DNA of 18,758 nt from a bacterium (GTDB lineage: Bacteria > UBP15 > UBA6099): contig JAKQPS010000071.1 of NCBI GenBank assembly GCA_029564595.1, forward strand, positions 1-18,758. The letters run 5' to 3'. Made by a program: the position numbers and the translations under genes. Positions 1 to 7,713 of the stretch are shown here, one piece after another. Positions within the stretch are counted from its first letter, which is position 1, and each line of letters opens with the position of its first letter. Below the pieces are notes generated by a model that saw nothing but the letters and a program-made list of their open reading frames with translations, had not been told where the DNA came from and ran no database searches.

Positions 1-93
1 CGGTTTTGCGCCTTCGACGGGAGCGCCAAGCGCGTCCCCGACCGCAAGTCCCATAGTCGCTCCGATTTTCGAATCTTCTATGTTCGAGGCCAT
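1..93 (-). CDS. ADP-ribosylglycohydrolase (DraG family), N-terminal fragment
   Basis: Only the first 31 codons lie in the window; the gene runs off the left edge. The peptide starts MASNIEDSKIGATMGLAVGD and continues ALGAPVEG, which matches the N-terminal motif of the ADP-ribosylglycohydrolase/DraG family (G-x-x-x-G-L-A-x-G-D-A-x-G). In these enzymes that helix lies at the dinuclear magnesium site, and they remove ADP-ribose from proteins or small molecules. The ATG at 91-93 follows a good ribosome site (GGAGAAAAT) on the minus strand, which fixes the start. The catalytic acidic residues further along are outside the window, so activity and exact substrate cannot be judged. The gene is divergent from the metallophosphoesterases on the other side of a 394-base gap. 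Confidence 0.8.
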   Translation of the reverse strand, partial: MASNIEDSKIGATMGLAVGDALGAPVEGAKP

Positions 94-180
94 ATTTTCT
101 CCACAGCGTTGTCCGCCGTTGGAATTATAGCGCGGAACCCGGCGCGCGCGTAAGGTTTTACGGCGCGAAGGGCGCTATCC

Positions 181-242
181 CGGATTTTTACGAGAAAAAT
201 CCGTAAAATCGAATAAACCCGAATCCGTCATTAGGATTTGGG
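181..242. repeat. Extragenic double hairpin, copy 1
   Basis: Two hairpins lie side by side. The first has a 9-bp stem (CGGATTTTT with AAAAATCCG, 181-203) and is followed by TAAAATCG. The second pairs CCCGAATCC with GGATTTGGG around the loop GTCATTA (218-242), with one G-U pair. A stretch of 23 bases starting at 216 recurs exactly at 14807-14829, and the first hairpin also has a counterpart there. Two copies beside unrelated genes 14.5 kb apart indicate a dispersed extragenic repeat family rather than gene-specific terminators. Confidence 0.7.
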
Positions 243-353
243 AGCGGTTGTTCAGAGCGGATGAAAGCGGAACGCAACGCGCGTTTTTGCAGTGAACACA
301 ACATAAGGATTAATGAACAAAAACGCGGCGGCAACGAAGCAGTCAGCCCCTAT

Positions 354-400
354 GGAAAACGCCCCGGTTCGCCTGCTCCATCGACCAATCCGGGTTCAAT
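354..400. repeat. Partial copy of the extragenic repeat (middle segment)
   Basis: This segment resembles 14762-14808, sharing GCCCCGGTTCG and ATCCGGGTT at nearly the same spacing. At 14.8 kb the same segment sits between the two hairpins of the repeat; here it stands alone about 110 bases downstream of them. That suggests a rearranged or fragmentary copy. Confidence 0.5.
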
Positions 401-418
401 AGTTTTATATATTAGCCC

Positions 419-446
419 TTAATGTCGTTTTCTGCGGAGTTATAAT
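419..446 (+). promoter_or_regulatory. Candidate promoter for the metallophosphoesterase pair
   Basis: A perfect TATAAT (441-446) lies 42 bases upstream of the first phosphoesterase start. The best -35 at suitable spacing is TTAATG (419-424, 16-base spacer), which is weak. The -10 is the main support. Confidence 0.35.
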
Positions 447-487
447 TATGATATAAGGCTGCAAGGCGGAAGCCGAGCGGAGGAAAA

Positions 488-1507
488 ATGAAAAACGATG
501 AGAAGCGAAACGTCTGCGGCATAAGCAGAAGAGAATTCATAGCGGGAGCGGCGGCGCTAGGCGCGGCGGGCATGATGGGCGCGTTCGACGCGGCGTTCGC
601 GGCGATGGCTCCCATCCCGGACGGCATTGCGCCGGAAGTCCCGACGGTATTCCCGGCGAACAATGGCAGGTTCCGCATACTCGCCGTCACCGACCTTCAT
701 TTCCATCTAAACCATCTTGTGGACATGCAAACCGTCAAAGAGGTTGGCGAGATGGTCGCCAAGTTCGAGCCGGATATGGTGATACCGACAGGGGATGTGT
801 GGCATGAAAACCCGGAGGGCAGGGGCTTGGAGTATTGCAGGTATTCCTGCGAGCAGTTTGCGAAGTTGAAGAAGCCGTGGGCGTACGTGTGGGGAAACCA
901 CGACAAGGCGGACGACTACGATAAGGCGCACAAGATGATACGAAACGCGCCGTATTCGCTGTACCGGGGCGACGCCGCGGACGGCAACTACCGGATTCGG
1001 GTGTCGGCGGCGGAAGGCGGCCCGGCTCTATGGAACCTGATTGTCCTGAACGATTCGAGAGGCGGAATGAGGCAGGAGCAACTTGAATGGCTGAAGGCTG
1101 AATCGGCGGCCATCCGGGTGGAAACGCCCGCGCCGCCCCCCGCGTTCGCTTTCTTCCATATCCCAATTCGCCAGTATGACGACGTCGCCAAATCCGGCAA
1201 AGCCAAAGGCGTAAAATACGAAAATGTCAGCCACGAGGAAGGAACACACGACGCGCTCGCGGCGTTCCGGGAGTGCGGGTTCCTCAAGGGCGCATTCTGC
1301 GGACACGACCATGTGAACAATTATTACGGCGAGATGGAAGGGGTTCGTCTTGAATACGTCCGCGCGACGGGGCAAGGGGGATACGGCGGCAACCTTGTCC
1401 CCAAAGGCGGAACGGTCATCGACATAAATCTAGAAACCGGGGAATTCAGAACTATCGTTGTTTTCGCCAACGGAAAAACATGGTCGCCTAAGAAGCTGGT
1501 CGGCTGA
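488..1507 (+). CDS. Tat-exported calcineurin-like metallophosphoesterase, copy 1
   Basis: The 339-residue protein begins with a twin-arginine signal (SRREFI at residues 13-18, then an Ala/Gly-rich hydrophobic stretch to about 39), so it is probably exported folded with its metals. The metallophosphoesterase ligand set is complete and in order: D69 and H71 (TDLHFH), D103 (TGDVWHE), N137/H138 (WGNHDK), H224 (FFHIP), H273/H275 (CGHDH). Members of the family hydrolyse phosphomono- or diesters with two metal ions; the substrate cannot be read from sequence. The ATG follows GGAGGAAAA, a strong ribosome site. A near-identical second copy starts 43 bases downstream, and the two probably share a transcript. 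Confidence 0.85.
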   Translation: MKNDEKRNVCGISRREFIAGAAALGAAGMMGAFDAAFAAMAPIPDGIAPEVPTVFPANNGRFRILAVTDLHFHLNHLVDMQTVKEVGEMVAKFEPDMVIPTGDVWHENPEGRGLEYCRYSCEQFAKLKKPWAYVWGNHDKADDYDKAHKMIRNAPYSLYRGDAADGNYRIRVSAAEGGPALWNLIVLNDSRGGMRQEQLEWLKAESAAIRVETPAPPPAFAFFHIPIRQYDDVAKSGKAKGVKYENVSHEEGTHDALAAFRECGFLKGAFCGHDHVNNYYGEMEGVRLEYVRATGQGGYGGNLVPKGGTVIDINLETGEFRTIVVFANGKTWSPKKLVG

Positions 1508-1550
1508 CGCGCAAGCCGCCTCAGCGTGGCGGCGCGGCATCGGGAACTCA

Positions 1551-2564
1551 ATGAAAAAAGAAACCGGACGGGCAGTTGGCGGCATAAGCCGGAGAGAGTT
1601 CATAGCAGGAGCGGCGGCGCTGGGCGCGGCGGGCATGATAGGCGCGTTCGACGCGGCTCTCGCGGCTATGGCTCCAATCCCGGACGGCGCTCTGCCGGAA
1701 GTCCCGACTGTCTTCCCGGCGAACAAGGGCAGGTTCCGCATACTCGCCGTCACCGACCTTCATTTTCACCTCAATCACGCGGTGGACGCGCGCACTGTCG
1801 GCGATATCCGGGCGATGATTTCCAAATTCGAGCCGGACGTCGTGACGGCGCTGGGGGATGTGTGGCATGAGAACCCGGAGGGCAGGGGATTGGAGCGTTG
1901 CGCGTATGCCTGCGAACAGTTCGCGCAGATGGAAACGCCGTGGGCGTTCGTGTGGGGAAACCACGACAAGGCGGACGACTACGATGAAGCGCACAGGATG
2001 ATACGAAACGCGCCGCATTCGCTGTACCGGGGCGACGCGGCGGACGGCAATTACCGGATTCGGGTGTCGGCGGCGGAAGGCGGCCCGGCCCTATGGAACC
2101 TGATTATCCTCAATGATTCGCGAGGCGGAATGAGGCAGGAGCAGATAGATTGGTTCAACGCAGAAGCGGCGGCCATCCGAGCGGAAACGCCCGCTCCGCC
2201 CCCCGCGTTCGCTTTCTTCCACATCCCTCTCCCGCAGCACGATGATGTCGCTAAAGCGGGAAACGCGAAAGGCGTGAAGCTCGAAGAAGTCTGCCACGAG
2301 GGAGGCTCCCGGGACGCGCTCGGCGCGTTCCGCGATTCGGGTTTCGTCAAAGCCGCGTTCTGCGGACACGACCATCTGAATGATTACTATGGAGAAATGG
2401 AAGGCGTGCGGCTTCAGTACGCGCGCTCCACGGGCTATGAAGGCTCTGAAGACATTCTGGTTCCCAAAGGCGGAACGGTAATCGACATGAATCTTGAAAC
2501 CGGCGCGTTCAGGACGGCCACAGTGTTTGCAAACGGAAAGACATGGACGCCGAAGAATCTATAA
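1551..2564 (+). CDS. Tat-exported calcineurin-like metallophosphoesterase, copy 2
   Basis: This 337-residue protein is a tandem paralogue of the gene just upstream, with the same residue numbering almost throughout. The Tat motif SRREFI and all metal-ligand motifs are kept: TDLHFH, LGDVWHE, WGNHDK, FFHIP, CGHDH. The ATG at 1551 is chosen because the protein then aligns with copy 1 from its first residue (MKKETG against MKNDEK). An upstream in-frame ATG at 1458 would start inside the end of copy 1. The ribosome site is poor (GGGAACTC), so translation may partly depend on copy 1. DNA identity is high in places, for example around 950-1100 against 2010-2160, which points to recent duplication. 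Differences gather in the region after residue 225, which may alter specificity. Confidence 0.85.
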   Translation: MKKETGRAVGGISRREFIAGAAALGAAGMIGAFDAALAAMAPIPDGALPEVPTVFPANKGRFRILAVTDLHFHLNHAVDARTVGDIRAMISKFEPDVVTALGDVWHENPEGRGLERCAYACEQFAQMETPWAFVWGNHDKADDYDEAHRMIRNAPHSLYRGDAADGNYRIRVSAAEGGPALWNLIILNDSRGGMRQEQIDWFNAEAAAIRAETPAPPPAFAFFHIPLPQHDDVAKAGNAKGVKLEEVCHEGGSRDALGAFRDSGFVKAAFCGHDHLNDYYGEMEGVRLQYARSTGYEGSEDILVPKGGTVIDMNLETGAFRTATVFANGKTWTPKNL

Positions 2565-2593
2565 AACGGAATTGACGCAAAAACCCTTTTTTT

Positions 2594-2618
2594 CGTTGCC
2601 AAGGAGACCTTGGCAACG
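2594..2618. terminator. Perfect hairpin between convergent genes
   Basis: An 11-bp perfect stem (CGTTGCCAAGG with CCTTGGCAACG) has a 3-base loop and lies between the converging phosphoesterase and oxidoreductase genes. Its position suits a bidirectional terminator. However, the seven T's stand 5' of the hairpin on the + strand (2587-2593), and no U-tract follows it in either direction, so it is not a standard intrinsic terminator. Confidence 0.4.
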
Positions 2619-2714
2619 ATGAGGGGAATGAATTAATTCAGTTAAAACAAAAGAAGAGGATTTCCCCAAACCCTATTTCCCAAACTTCTTGAATTATCTT
2701 GACCGCGTCCGCGA

Positions 2715-3671
2715 TCAGTCGCGGCGGAGGATGCGGGCGGCGTCTGCGACCATCGACTCGAACACAGTTTTGACAGGGAGGATTTCCCTGCAGATGCCGA
2801 CGGCTTGGCCGGTGGCTATCACGCCCGCGTCCAGCTTGCCCTGATCGAACATGACGCGCGCCTTGTCGCCTCCGGCTACGGATATCAGTTCTGCGAGCGA
2901 AGCGTTGCGGTTGTCCATCTCGACGAGTTTGGCGGCCGGCTCGTTGCGCCACACGCGGTGAGCTGAGTTGACGCATTTCATGACGACCTCGGTGTCCGTT
3001 TCGGACGCGGAGGCGAGAGCTTCCTTGATATTGGGGTGAATCGGGCATTCCTCGGTCAGTAGCAGCCGAGTGCCGACGATGGCCGCTTGCGCGCCAAGAG
3101 CGAGCATCGCCGCCAGCCCTCGACCATCCGCCACCCCGCCGCCGCCGATCACGGGCGCGCTCACAGCGTCCACCACCGCAGGCACAAGAGCGAACGTCCC
3201 AAGCCCCAGATTTCCCACCGCTCCGCCGTTCTCGAACCCGACCACCGTCACTATGTCCGCCCCGATCGACACCGCCTTGCGCGCGTATTTCGCGCCGACG
3301 CACTTGTGGATCAACACGCAGCCCGCCTCTTTAAGCGGCGGATACAGTTCCGTCGGGGCCTTGTGCCCGGAAGTCTCAACTATCTTCACGCCCTCGTCCA
3401 GCAGGACTTCGATGTAGTCCTCGTTGTTTATCGGCCTCATAGCCGGGAACAGGTTCAGGTTGACCGCGAACGGCTTTGGCGTGAGCGACTTAATCTTTTG
3501 CAGCGCGTCCCTGAACTCGTCTTTTGAGTGGTAGATTGCGGAAGCGAGAATGCCGAGACCGCCCGCCTCGCTTATGGCCGCGGTGAACTCCGCCTTGGAT
3601 ATCCACATCATAGTCCCGCCGATTATCGGGTGTTCGATGCCCAGCATTTCAGTGACTTTTGTTTTCAGCAT
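2715..3671 (-). CDS. FMN-dependent oxidoreductase, nitronate monooxygenase / FabK (enoyl-ACP reductase II) family
   Basis: The 318-residue protein has the TIM-barrel layout of the 2-nitropropane dioxygenase/FabK family. The N-terminal HPIIGGTMMW resembles the usual P-I-x-x-G-x-M strand. EAGGLGIL follows at 35-42. The FMN phosphate site is GGGGVADGRG (176-185) followed by ALGAQAAIVGTR. Members either oxidise alkyl nitronates or reduce enoyl-ACP in fatty-acid synthesis; sequence alone does not decide which. The usual catalytic E-x-G-G-H motif reads ENGGA (147-151) here, so the histidine is replaced by alanine. A strong GGAGG seven bases before the ATG sets the start. The gene is last in a leftward series of three, 87 bases after the DUF1571-like gene, and could be cotranscribed with it. 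Confidence 0.8.
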   Translation of the reverse strand: MLKTKVTEMLGIEHPIIGGTMMWISKAEFTAAISEAGGLGILASAIYHSKDEFRDALQKIKSLTPKPFAVNLNLFPAMRPINNEDYIEVLLDEGVKIVETSGHKAPTELYPPLKEAGCVLIHKCVGAKYARKAVSIGADIVTVVGFENGGAVGNLGLGTFALVPAVVDAVSAPVIGGGGVADGRGLAAMLALGAQAAIVGTRLLLTEECPIHPNIKEALASASETDTEVVMKCVNSAHRVWRNEPAAKLVEMDNRNASLAELISVAGGDKARVMFDQGKLDAGVIATGQAVGICREILPVKTVFESMVADAARILRRD

Positions 3672-3758
3672 TCGCGCCTCCGCGTTTTTTAGGTAGAACG
3701 GCGTTTCGCCGTCCGCAGCAGTAAGTGTCCGCTTCCGAATCTCAACTGCGAACCCGGC

Positions 3759-4616
3759 TTAAAAATCCTTCTCCGCGAGCTTGTTCACTTCGAGGTCCGC
3801 GAACGTGTTCCGCCAATGGAACTTTCCGCCGACGAACTCTTCGATTTTCAGCAGCCAGAATTTTTCCTTGTCGATGAAATAGTCGTTGTGAGAGTTGCGC
3901 TGTTTTTCTATGCCGAGCATGTCTTTCCAGATTATAGCCTCGATGGGGCCGGGCACGGAGTATTTAGCGAAAGGCGGCTTAACGCGGTTGAACTTAGGAC
4001 GTTTCTCCCAATCGAAGGTGTAGCGTATGACGTAGCAGGGTCGGCCCATGACTTCGGCGTCCGGCTGCCGGGAAAGCTCCGCGTTGCCTTTGTAATACTG
4101 CATATAGAGCAGGGCCACCGTCCAGTTGGCCGTCAGCGCCCCGCCCGCGTCGTCGTCTTTTACGCTTCTCTTTATCCCCACTGGAGATATTTTCGGTTTC
4201 GCCCACCAGTCTTCTTTCACCTTGTCCGACCTGTACGTTATAATCGTCCCCCAGATAATGCTCGGCGTGAAGTCCGACTTGATGACCTTCATCTGCTGAA
4301 GGTACGGTTTCTTGAACTTAATCTCGTACTTCCCGCGCACGAGCTTGGCCTTTTCCTCTACTTCGTTCGTGACTCCGGCCTTTTTCGCCATGCTCTCGTA
4401 GTTGCCGGTCATCTCCTTCTGCCTGTCCTTCGTGAAGGTGTCCATGCCCTCGGCAAGCCAAGTGTAGCTGTGGCTGTCCACCGTGTCGTAAGTCTTGAGA
4501 AGCTTGTCTAGAATCTGTTGCGCCGACAGGTCGCCCTTCTGGCACAGCGCGCGGCCCGGGAACAGCAGCAACGCCGCTGCCAGCGCCGCAAACATCGCGT
4601 ATCTCGCTCTTTTCAT
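3759..4616 (-). CDS. Secreted DUF1571-like / LolA-fold protein
   Basis: The 285-residue protein starts with a Sec signal peptide (MKRARYAMFAALAAALLLFP then GRALCQ). The ATG at 4616 is chosen over one nine codons upstream because GGAGGTGG precedes it at good spacing. The mature part is a beta-rich domain: SAQQILDKLL and SYTWLAEG near the start, then charged strands, then GRPCYVIRYTFD and YFIDKEKFWLLKIEEF. The last two resemble the core of LolA/outer-membrane-lipoprotein-sorting-like and DUF1571 proteins, which bind lipid in a half-open barrel. No clear lipobox is present: the residue before Cys is Leu. I infer a periplasmic lipid- or lipoprotein-handling role from fold resemblance only. Confidence 0.6.
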   Translation of the reverse strand: MKRARYAMFAALAAALLLFPGRALCQKGDLSAQQILDKLLKTYDTVDSHSYTWLAEGMDTFTKDRQKEMTGNYESMAKKAGVTNEVEEKAKLVRGKYEIKFKKPYLQQMKVIKSDFTPSIIWGTIITYRSDKVKEDWWAKPKISPVGIKRSVKDDDAGGALTANWTVALLYMQYYKGNAELSRQPDAEVMGRPCYVIRYTFDWEKRPKFNRVKPPFAKYSVPGPIEAIIWKDMLGIEKQRNSHNDYFIDKEKFWLLKIEEFVGGKFHWRNTFADLEVNKLAEKDF

Positions 4617-4713
4617 ATCCGCCCACCTCCATAGATGTCGCACGCCGGATATTATAACCGCGCCGGGAAGAATTGAAAAAGATTTATCGCCGCCGCGCCG
4701 GTTCCGTCCGCGT

Positions 4714-5970
4714 TCAGCCGATTAGCGCCTTCTTCAGTATCGCATGCACATAGCGGACCTCGTCCCTTTCAAGGCCGCGTCCGAACGAAACGGCGCGAGC
4801 GTCCGTCCTTGCCACTATATATGATTCGAAAGGCGCGAAAGTTTTCAGGATCGCAAAAAGAATTTTTTCCGCACGCGAGTTTCCGATGCGACGCGCGCCG
4901 GGACGGATGCCTCGCCCGAATCTTGCCGCGTATGAGCTTTCCGAAGCGGCAAGATTGATCGCCTCTTCCATTGAACTTGGACTTCCTTCCCTCGCCGCTC
5001 CCGCAAGCTCGAACTCCTCGATCTCGCTTGCGTTTAGAGATATCTTTGTTTTCGAGAACAGCCCGGATGTCTCTACGACAAGACCCGTCGCGGACGCCGT
5101 TACGCGAACGTTTTTTTTCGCTCCGGAGAGGATCGCCGCCAAAGCTGCCAGCGGCGGGAGCGCCACGAATATGACGAATATAAACGCCGCTATCCCCAGA
5201 CGCGCCGTGGCAGGCATTCCATCCGACGTGTCTCTAAGGAAAGACAAAAAGAAGCTAAAAAAAACAAACGCGCTGAAAGCCAGCGGAGGGAGCGCTATGA
5301 GAAGAGACGCGCGGCCCGCTCTTCGGGCGGGAATCTCCACAGAGACGGAACCGCCCGGTCCGAAGGACGCCGAACTCTTCATCTCCTGCGGCGCGGGCGG
5401 GACCTGTATGTCTTCGCCTTCGCGACCTGCGATTTCCCTTATGGAAAGGTCCAGAGCGTCCGCCGCGCGGGTCACGACTGTCCCGCTCGTGGAGTCTTCC
5501 AGCGGGAAGCGGGTGAACTTCGCCAGTTCCTCCGCTTTCGCTCTCGCGCGCTCGTATGACTGCGGCGAGGCGATTTCCACATCCGCTGTTTTTCCCTCCC
5601 CCTTCAGCCTTACCGGATACACCACAGTCCTCGAATCGCTGTCTCCTCTCGATTCATGCGTAAGCGTCACTTTCCGGAACGCGTCCAGAGAAAGTTTCTG
5701 GCTTCTCATGGGGACAATCAGCCCCTGCCACTTGACGATGGAGCGGCGGAGCCTGTCTATCCTCACGCCTGTCCGGCCGAGCGCCAGCCCTGCCCCGACT
5801 GTCGCGAAAATCAAACCGAAAGGAAGCACGAAATACCACGGAGCTTCATTGTTGGTTCCGAAGGCGGTGGACATTATAAAAATGCCTGCGGCGAGGAACA
5901 CTGAGCCGAACAACGCTAGGCCGCCGCCTCCGCTCTTCGTCTCGAAGATGTCCGAGTTTTCGCGTCTCAT
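4714..5970 (-). CDS. Four-helix membrane protein with internal duplication, function unknown
   Basis: I do not recognise this 418-residue protein as a named family. It has two hydrophobic hairpins, at residues 18-37 plus 46-64 and at 222-245 plus 260-281. Each is followed by a similar beta-rich stretch: VRIDRLRRSIVKW...LIVPMRSQKLSLDAFRKVTL after the first, and VRVTASATGLVVET...LFSKTKISLNASEIEEFEL after the second. The two halves therefore look like diverged repeats of a helical hairpin plus a small beta domain, similar in layout to bacterial PH-like/DUF3592-type membrane proteins. A 120-residue Ala/Glu-rich linker joins them. The ATG follows GGGGGATG on the minus strand. It is the first of three leftward genes; the next begins 97 bases downstream. 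Confidence 0.6.
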   Translation of the reverse strand: MRRENSDIFETKSGGGGLALFGSVFLAAGIFIMSTAFGTNNEAPWYFVLPFGLIFATVGAGLALGRTGVRIDRLRRSIVKWQGLIVPMRSQKLSLDAFRKVTLTHESRGDSDSRTVVYPVRLKGEGKTADVEIASPQSYERARAKAEELAKFTRFPLEDSTSGTVVTRAADALDLSIREIAGREGEDIQVPPAPQEMKSSASFGPGGSVSVEIPARRAGRASLLIALPPLAFSAFVFFSFFLSFLRDTSDGMPATARLGIAAFIFVIFVALPPLAALAAILSGAKKNVRVTASATGLVVETSGLFSKTKISLNASEIEEFELAGAAREGSPSSMEEAINLAASESSYAARFGRGIRPGARRIGNSRAEKILFAILKTFAPFESYIVARTDARAVSFGRGLERDEVRYVHAILKKALIG

Positions 5971-6296
5971 GAGAACATCCCCCGCGTTTTCGCCCGCCTG
6001 AGAGACCCCCGCGACAAACCGCCGAAGCTGGCATCTAGCGGCGGATTCCGACTTGCGCGCGGCAGGCTTTTAAGTCAATTTACTCTTAACGCGCGTATTT
6101 GTCGATAGGATGAAACATGCTATAATCTGAAGTCATCGACGCGCGCGGCGCGAAGCAATTCGGGCGGCGGCGGAAATTCGGGACGCAAGGCCGGGCGACG
6201 CCGAATCCGGCGCCATTCTCGCGGGCATTTCAAAGCCGCGCGAAGCGCGCCCTCCGAATTCCTTTCCGGCCTCAATATCTTTTCGGGAGAACGATC
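5971..6296. other. Divergent intergenic region and aroC leader
   Basis: No gene is supported here. The left end serves the leftward membrane-protein gene (GGGGGATG ribosome site). At 6099-6126 lies a rightward promoter. The following 160 or so bases form a G+C-rich leader with several inverted repeats (for example CGCGCGAAGCGCG near 6237) and no open frame with a ribosome site. It ends in GGGAGA before the chorismate-synthase-like start. Confidence 0.5.
6099..6126 (+). promoter_or_regulatory. Sigma-70-type promoter for the chorismate-synthase-like gene
   Basis: TTGTCG (6099-6104) and a perfect TATAAT (6121-6126) are separated by 16 bases. Transcription would start near 6133, giving a leader of about 160 bases before the ATG at 6297. 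The local A+T-rich patch in otherwise G+C-rich DNA supports it. Confidence 0.6.
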
Positions 6297-7628
6297 ATGT
6301 TCGGTTGTCATTTAGGAAACCTATTTCAGGTAACGGTGTCGGGAGGCTCGTATCAGGAGGGACTGACCGCGACAATTCAGGGCGCGCCTCCGGGCATGTC
6401 GCTCTCCGAACAGGAAATCTATGCCGACCTCCTATTGAGAAAACCCGGCGCGGACGAGCTTTCTTCTCCACGCAAAGAGCCGGACCTGCCCGTTATCTTC
6501 ACCGGCGTTAACCCGGACGAAACCATCGAGGGCGCGTCCAACCGAAATCTCACCAACGGCACTCCGATATCCATACTCATACCCAACCTCGACCGCCACT
6601 TCATCCACGTCAAACAGTATCAGGACACCAACCGCACGCCGCGTCCCGGCCACGCGTCTTACGCGTCCTTCGTCAAATACGGCCCTAACGACGACGCCGT
6701 CGGCGCGGGAATCTTCAGCGGCAGGTACACCTCCACCATAGTGGCCGCCGGATATGTCGCCAAAAAGATACTCCGCGACAACGGCATATTTGTGTTCTCC
6801 GTCATAAAAGAGCTTGCGGGCGTTAAAAGCCCGGATGTGCCCCACGAAAAAGCGCTCGCGCTCTCCGACGAGTATAAAAGGATGCGCCGCGACTACGACC
6901 CCTTCTATCAGGAAATATACGTCAAAAAACGCGTCACGATGGAGATGCGCTTCCTTGAAAAAATGAGCGTGTTCGCCCAGATCGAAAACGAGATAGACGA
7001 GATACGCGCCAAAGCCCCGGCGTACGACGCGCAAGAAATACTCGAAAAATACGGCGTGCACCACGTTCTCAACTGCCCGGATTTCGAAGCCGCAGAAGAG
7101 ATGCTCGCCGCCGCAAACAGGATAACCGCGACCGGAGACTCGTCCGGCGGAGTGGTGGAAGTGGTCGCGCTCGGAGTTCCCGCCGGACTCGGCGAGCCGG
7201 TGTTCAAAAAGCTGGACGCAGAACTTGGCCGTATGCTCGGCATAGGAGCCGTCAAAGGCGTCGAAATCGGCGCCGGGTTCGCCGTCAAAAATATGACGGG
7301 GTTCGAGAGCAACGACCAGATGCGCTCGGAAAACGGCAAGGTGGTTTTCGAGAGCAACAACGCGGGCGGCATCACCGGCGGGCTGGCCACGGGACAGCCC
7401 ATCGTCGCGCGCCTCGCCGTAAAACCTACTCCCACCATCGACAAACGCCAGACCACTATCGATAAATACACGCTCGAAACTACCGAGCTTGCCGCCATCA
7501 CGCGCCGCGACCCCACCATCGTCGGCAGAATATGGCCTATCGCGGAAAACTATACCGCCCTCGTCCTGCTCGACAACCTCATCGCCCACTTGGGCTATCA
7601 GGCGATGGCGAAAAACGTCAAGCGATAA
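6297..7628 (+). CDS. aroC: Divergent chorismate-synthase-family protein
   Basis: Family membership is clear from GNLFQVT at the start, PPGMSLSE, RPGHASY (H119), VAAGYVAKKIL, GVPAGLGEPVF, GAVKGVEIG, SNNAGGITGG (353-362), KPTPTI and RRDPTIVG (403-410). True enzymes convert EPSP to chorismate with reduced FMN in the shikimate pathway. Two features are unusual. The first signature, normally F-G-E-S-H-G with a catalytic histidine, reads SGGSYQEG, with Tyr19 at the histidine position. A helical, charged insertion of about 70-80 residues (around 177-255) makes the protein 443 residues long instead of roughly 350-390. SSARETA is also changed to FSGRYTS. It may be a variant enzyme or a paralogue with another role. 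The ATG follows GGGAGA. No other shikimate gene is nearby. Confidence 0.75.
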   Translation: MFGCHLGNLFQVTVSGGSYQEGLTATIQGAPPGMSLSEQEIYADLLLRKPGADELSSPRKEPDLPVIFTGVNPDETIEGASNRNLTNGTPISILIPNLDRHFIHVKQYQDTNRTPRPGHASYASFVKYGPNDDAVGAGIFSGRYTSTIVAAGYVAKKILRDNGIFVFSVIKELAGVKSPDVPHEKALALSDEYKRMRRDYDPFYQEIYVKKRVTMEMRFLEKMSVFAQIENEIDEIRAKAPAYDAQEILEKYGVHHVLNCPDFEAAEEMLAAANRITATGDSSGGVVEVVALGVPAGLGEPVFKKLDAELGRMLGIGAVKGVEIGAGFAVKNMTGFESNDQMRSENGKVVFESNNAGGITGGLATGQPIVARLAVKPTPTIDKRQTTIDKYTLETTELAAITRRDPTIVGRIWPIAENYTALVLLDNLIAHLGYQAMAKNVKR

Positions 7629-7653
7629 CAGACGGGGTGGCTCTTTAATGCTG

Positions 7654-7687
7654 TTAAGGGAAAACTTTTGAAAAAGTTTTCCCTTAA
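7654..7687 (+). terminator. Long A/T-rich hairpin after the chorismate-synthase-like gene
   Basis: A perfect 16-bp inverted repeat (TTAAGGGAAAACTTTT with its complement) closes on a minimal GA/TGAA loop, starting 26 bases after the stop codon. No uninterrupted U-tract follows (AATCCCTTTC), so it may act as a terminator, an RNA-stabilising hairpin, or both. A partly similar sequence, CCCTTTCAAAACTTTT, follows at once. Confidence 0.5.
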
Positions 7688-7713
7688 AATCCCTTTCAAA
7701 ACTTTTCATGCTA

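Larger units (their letters stand above)
94..487. other. Intergenic region with hairpin repeats between divergent genes
   Basis: No convincing coding sequence is visible here. The stretch holds two adjacent hairpins (181-203 and 216-242) and a separate segment (354-400), all of which match parts of a repeat at 14738-14835. A candidate promoter lies just before the downstream gene. The short leftward open frame over 412-690 is a shadow of the metallophosphoesterase gene. Confidence 0.6.

Noticed and set aside
4886-6001. Plus-strand open frame opposite the four-helix membrane protein (371 codons)
   Set aside because: The minus-strand frame has membrane helices and a ribosome site; the plus frame has a composition typical of an antisense shadow.
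6432-7709. Long open frame on the minus strand opposite the chorismate-synthase-like gene (425 codons)
   Set aside because: It is a shadow created by G+C-rich third positions of the + strand gene. It has no ribosome site or family match, while the + strand frame has clear family motifs.
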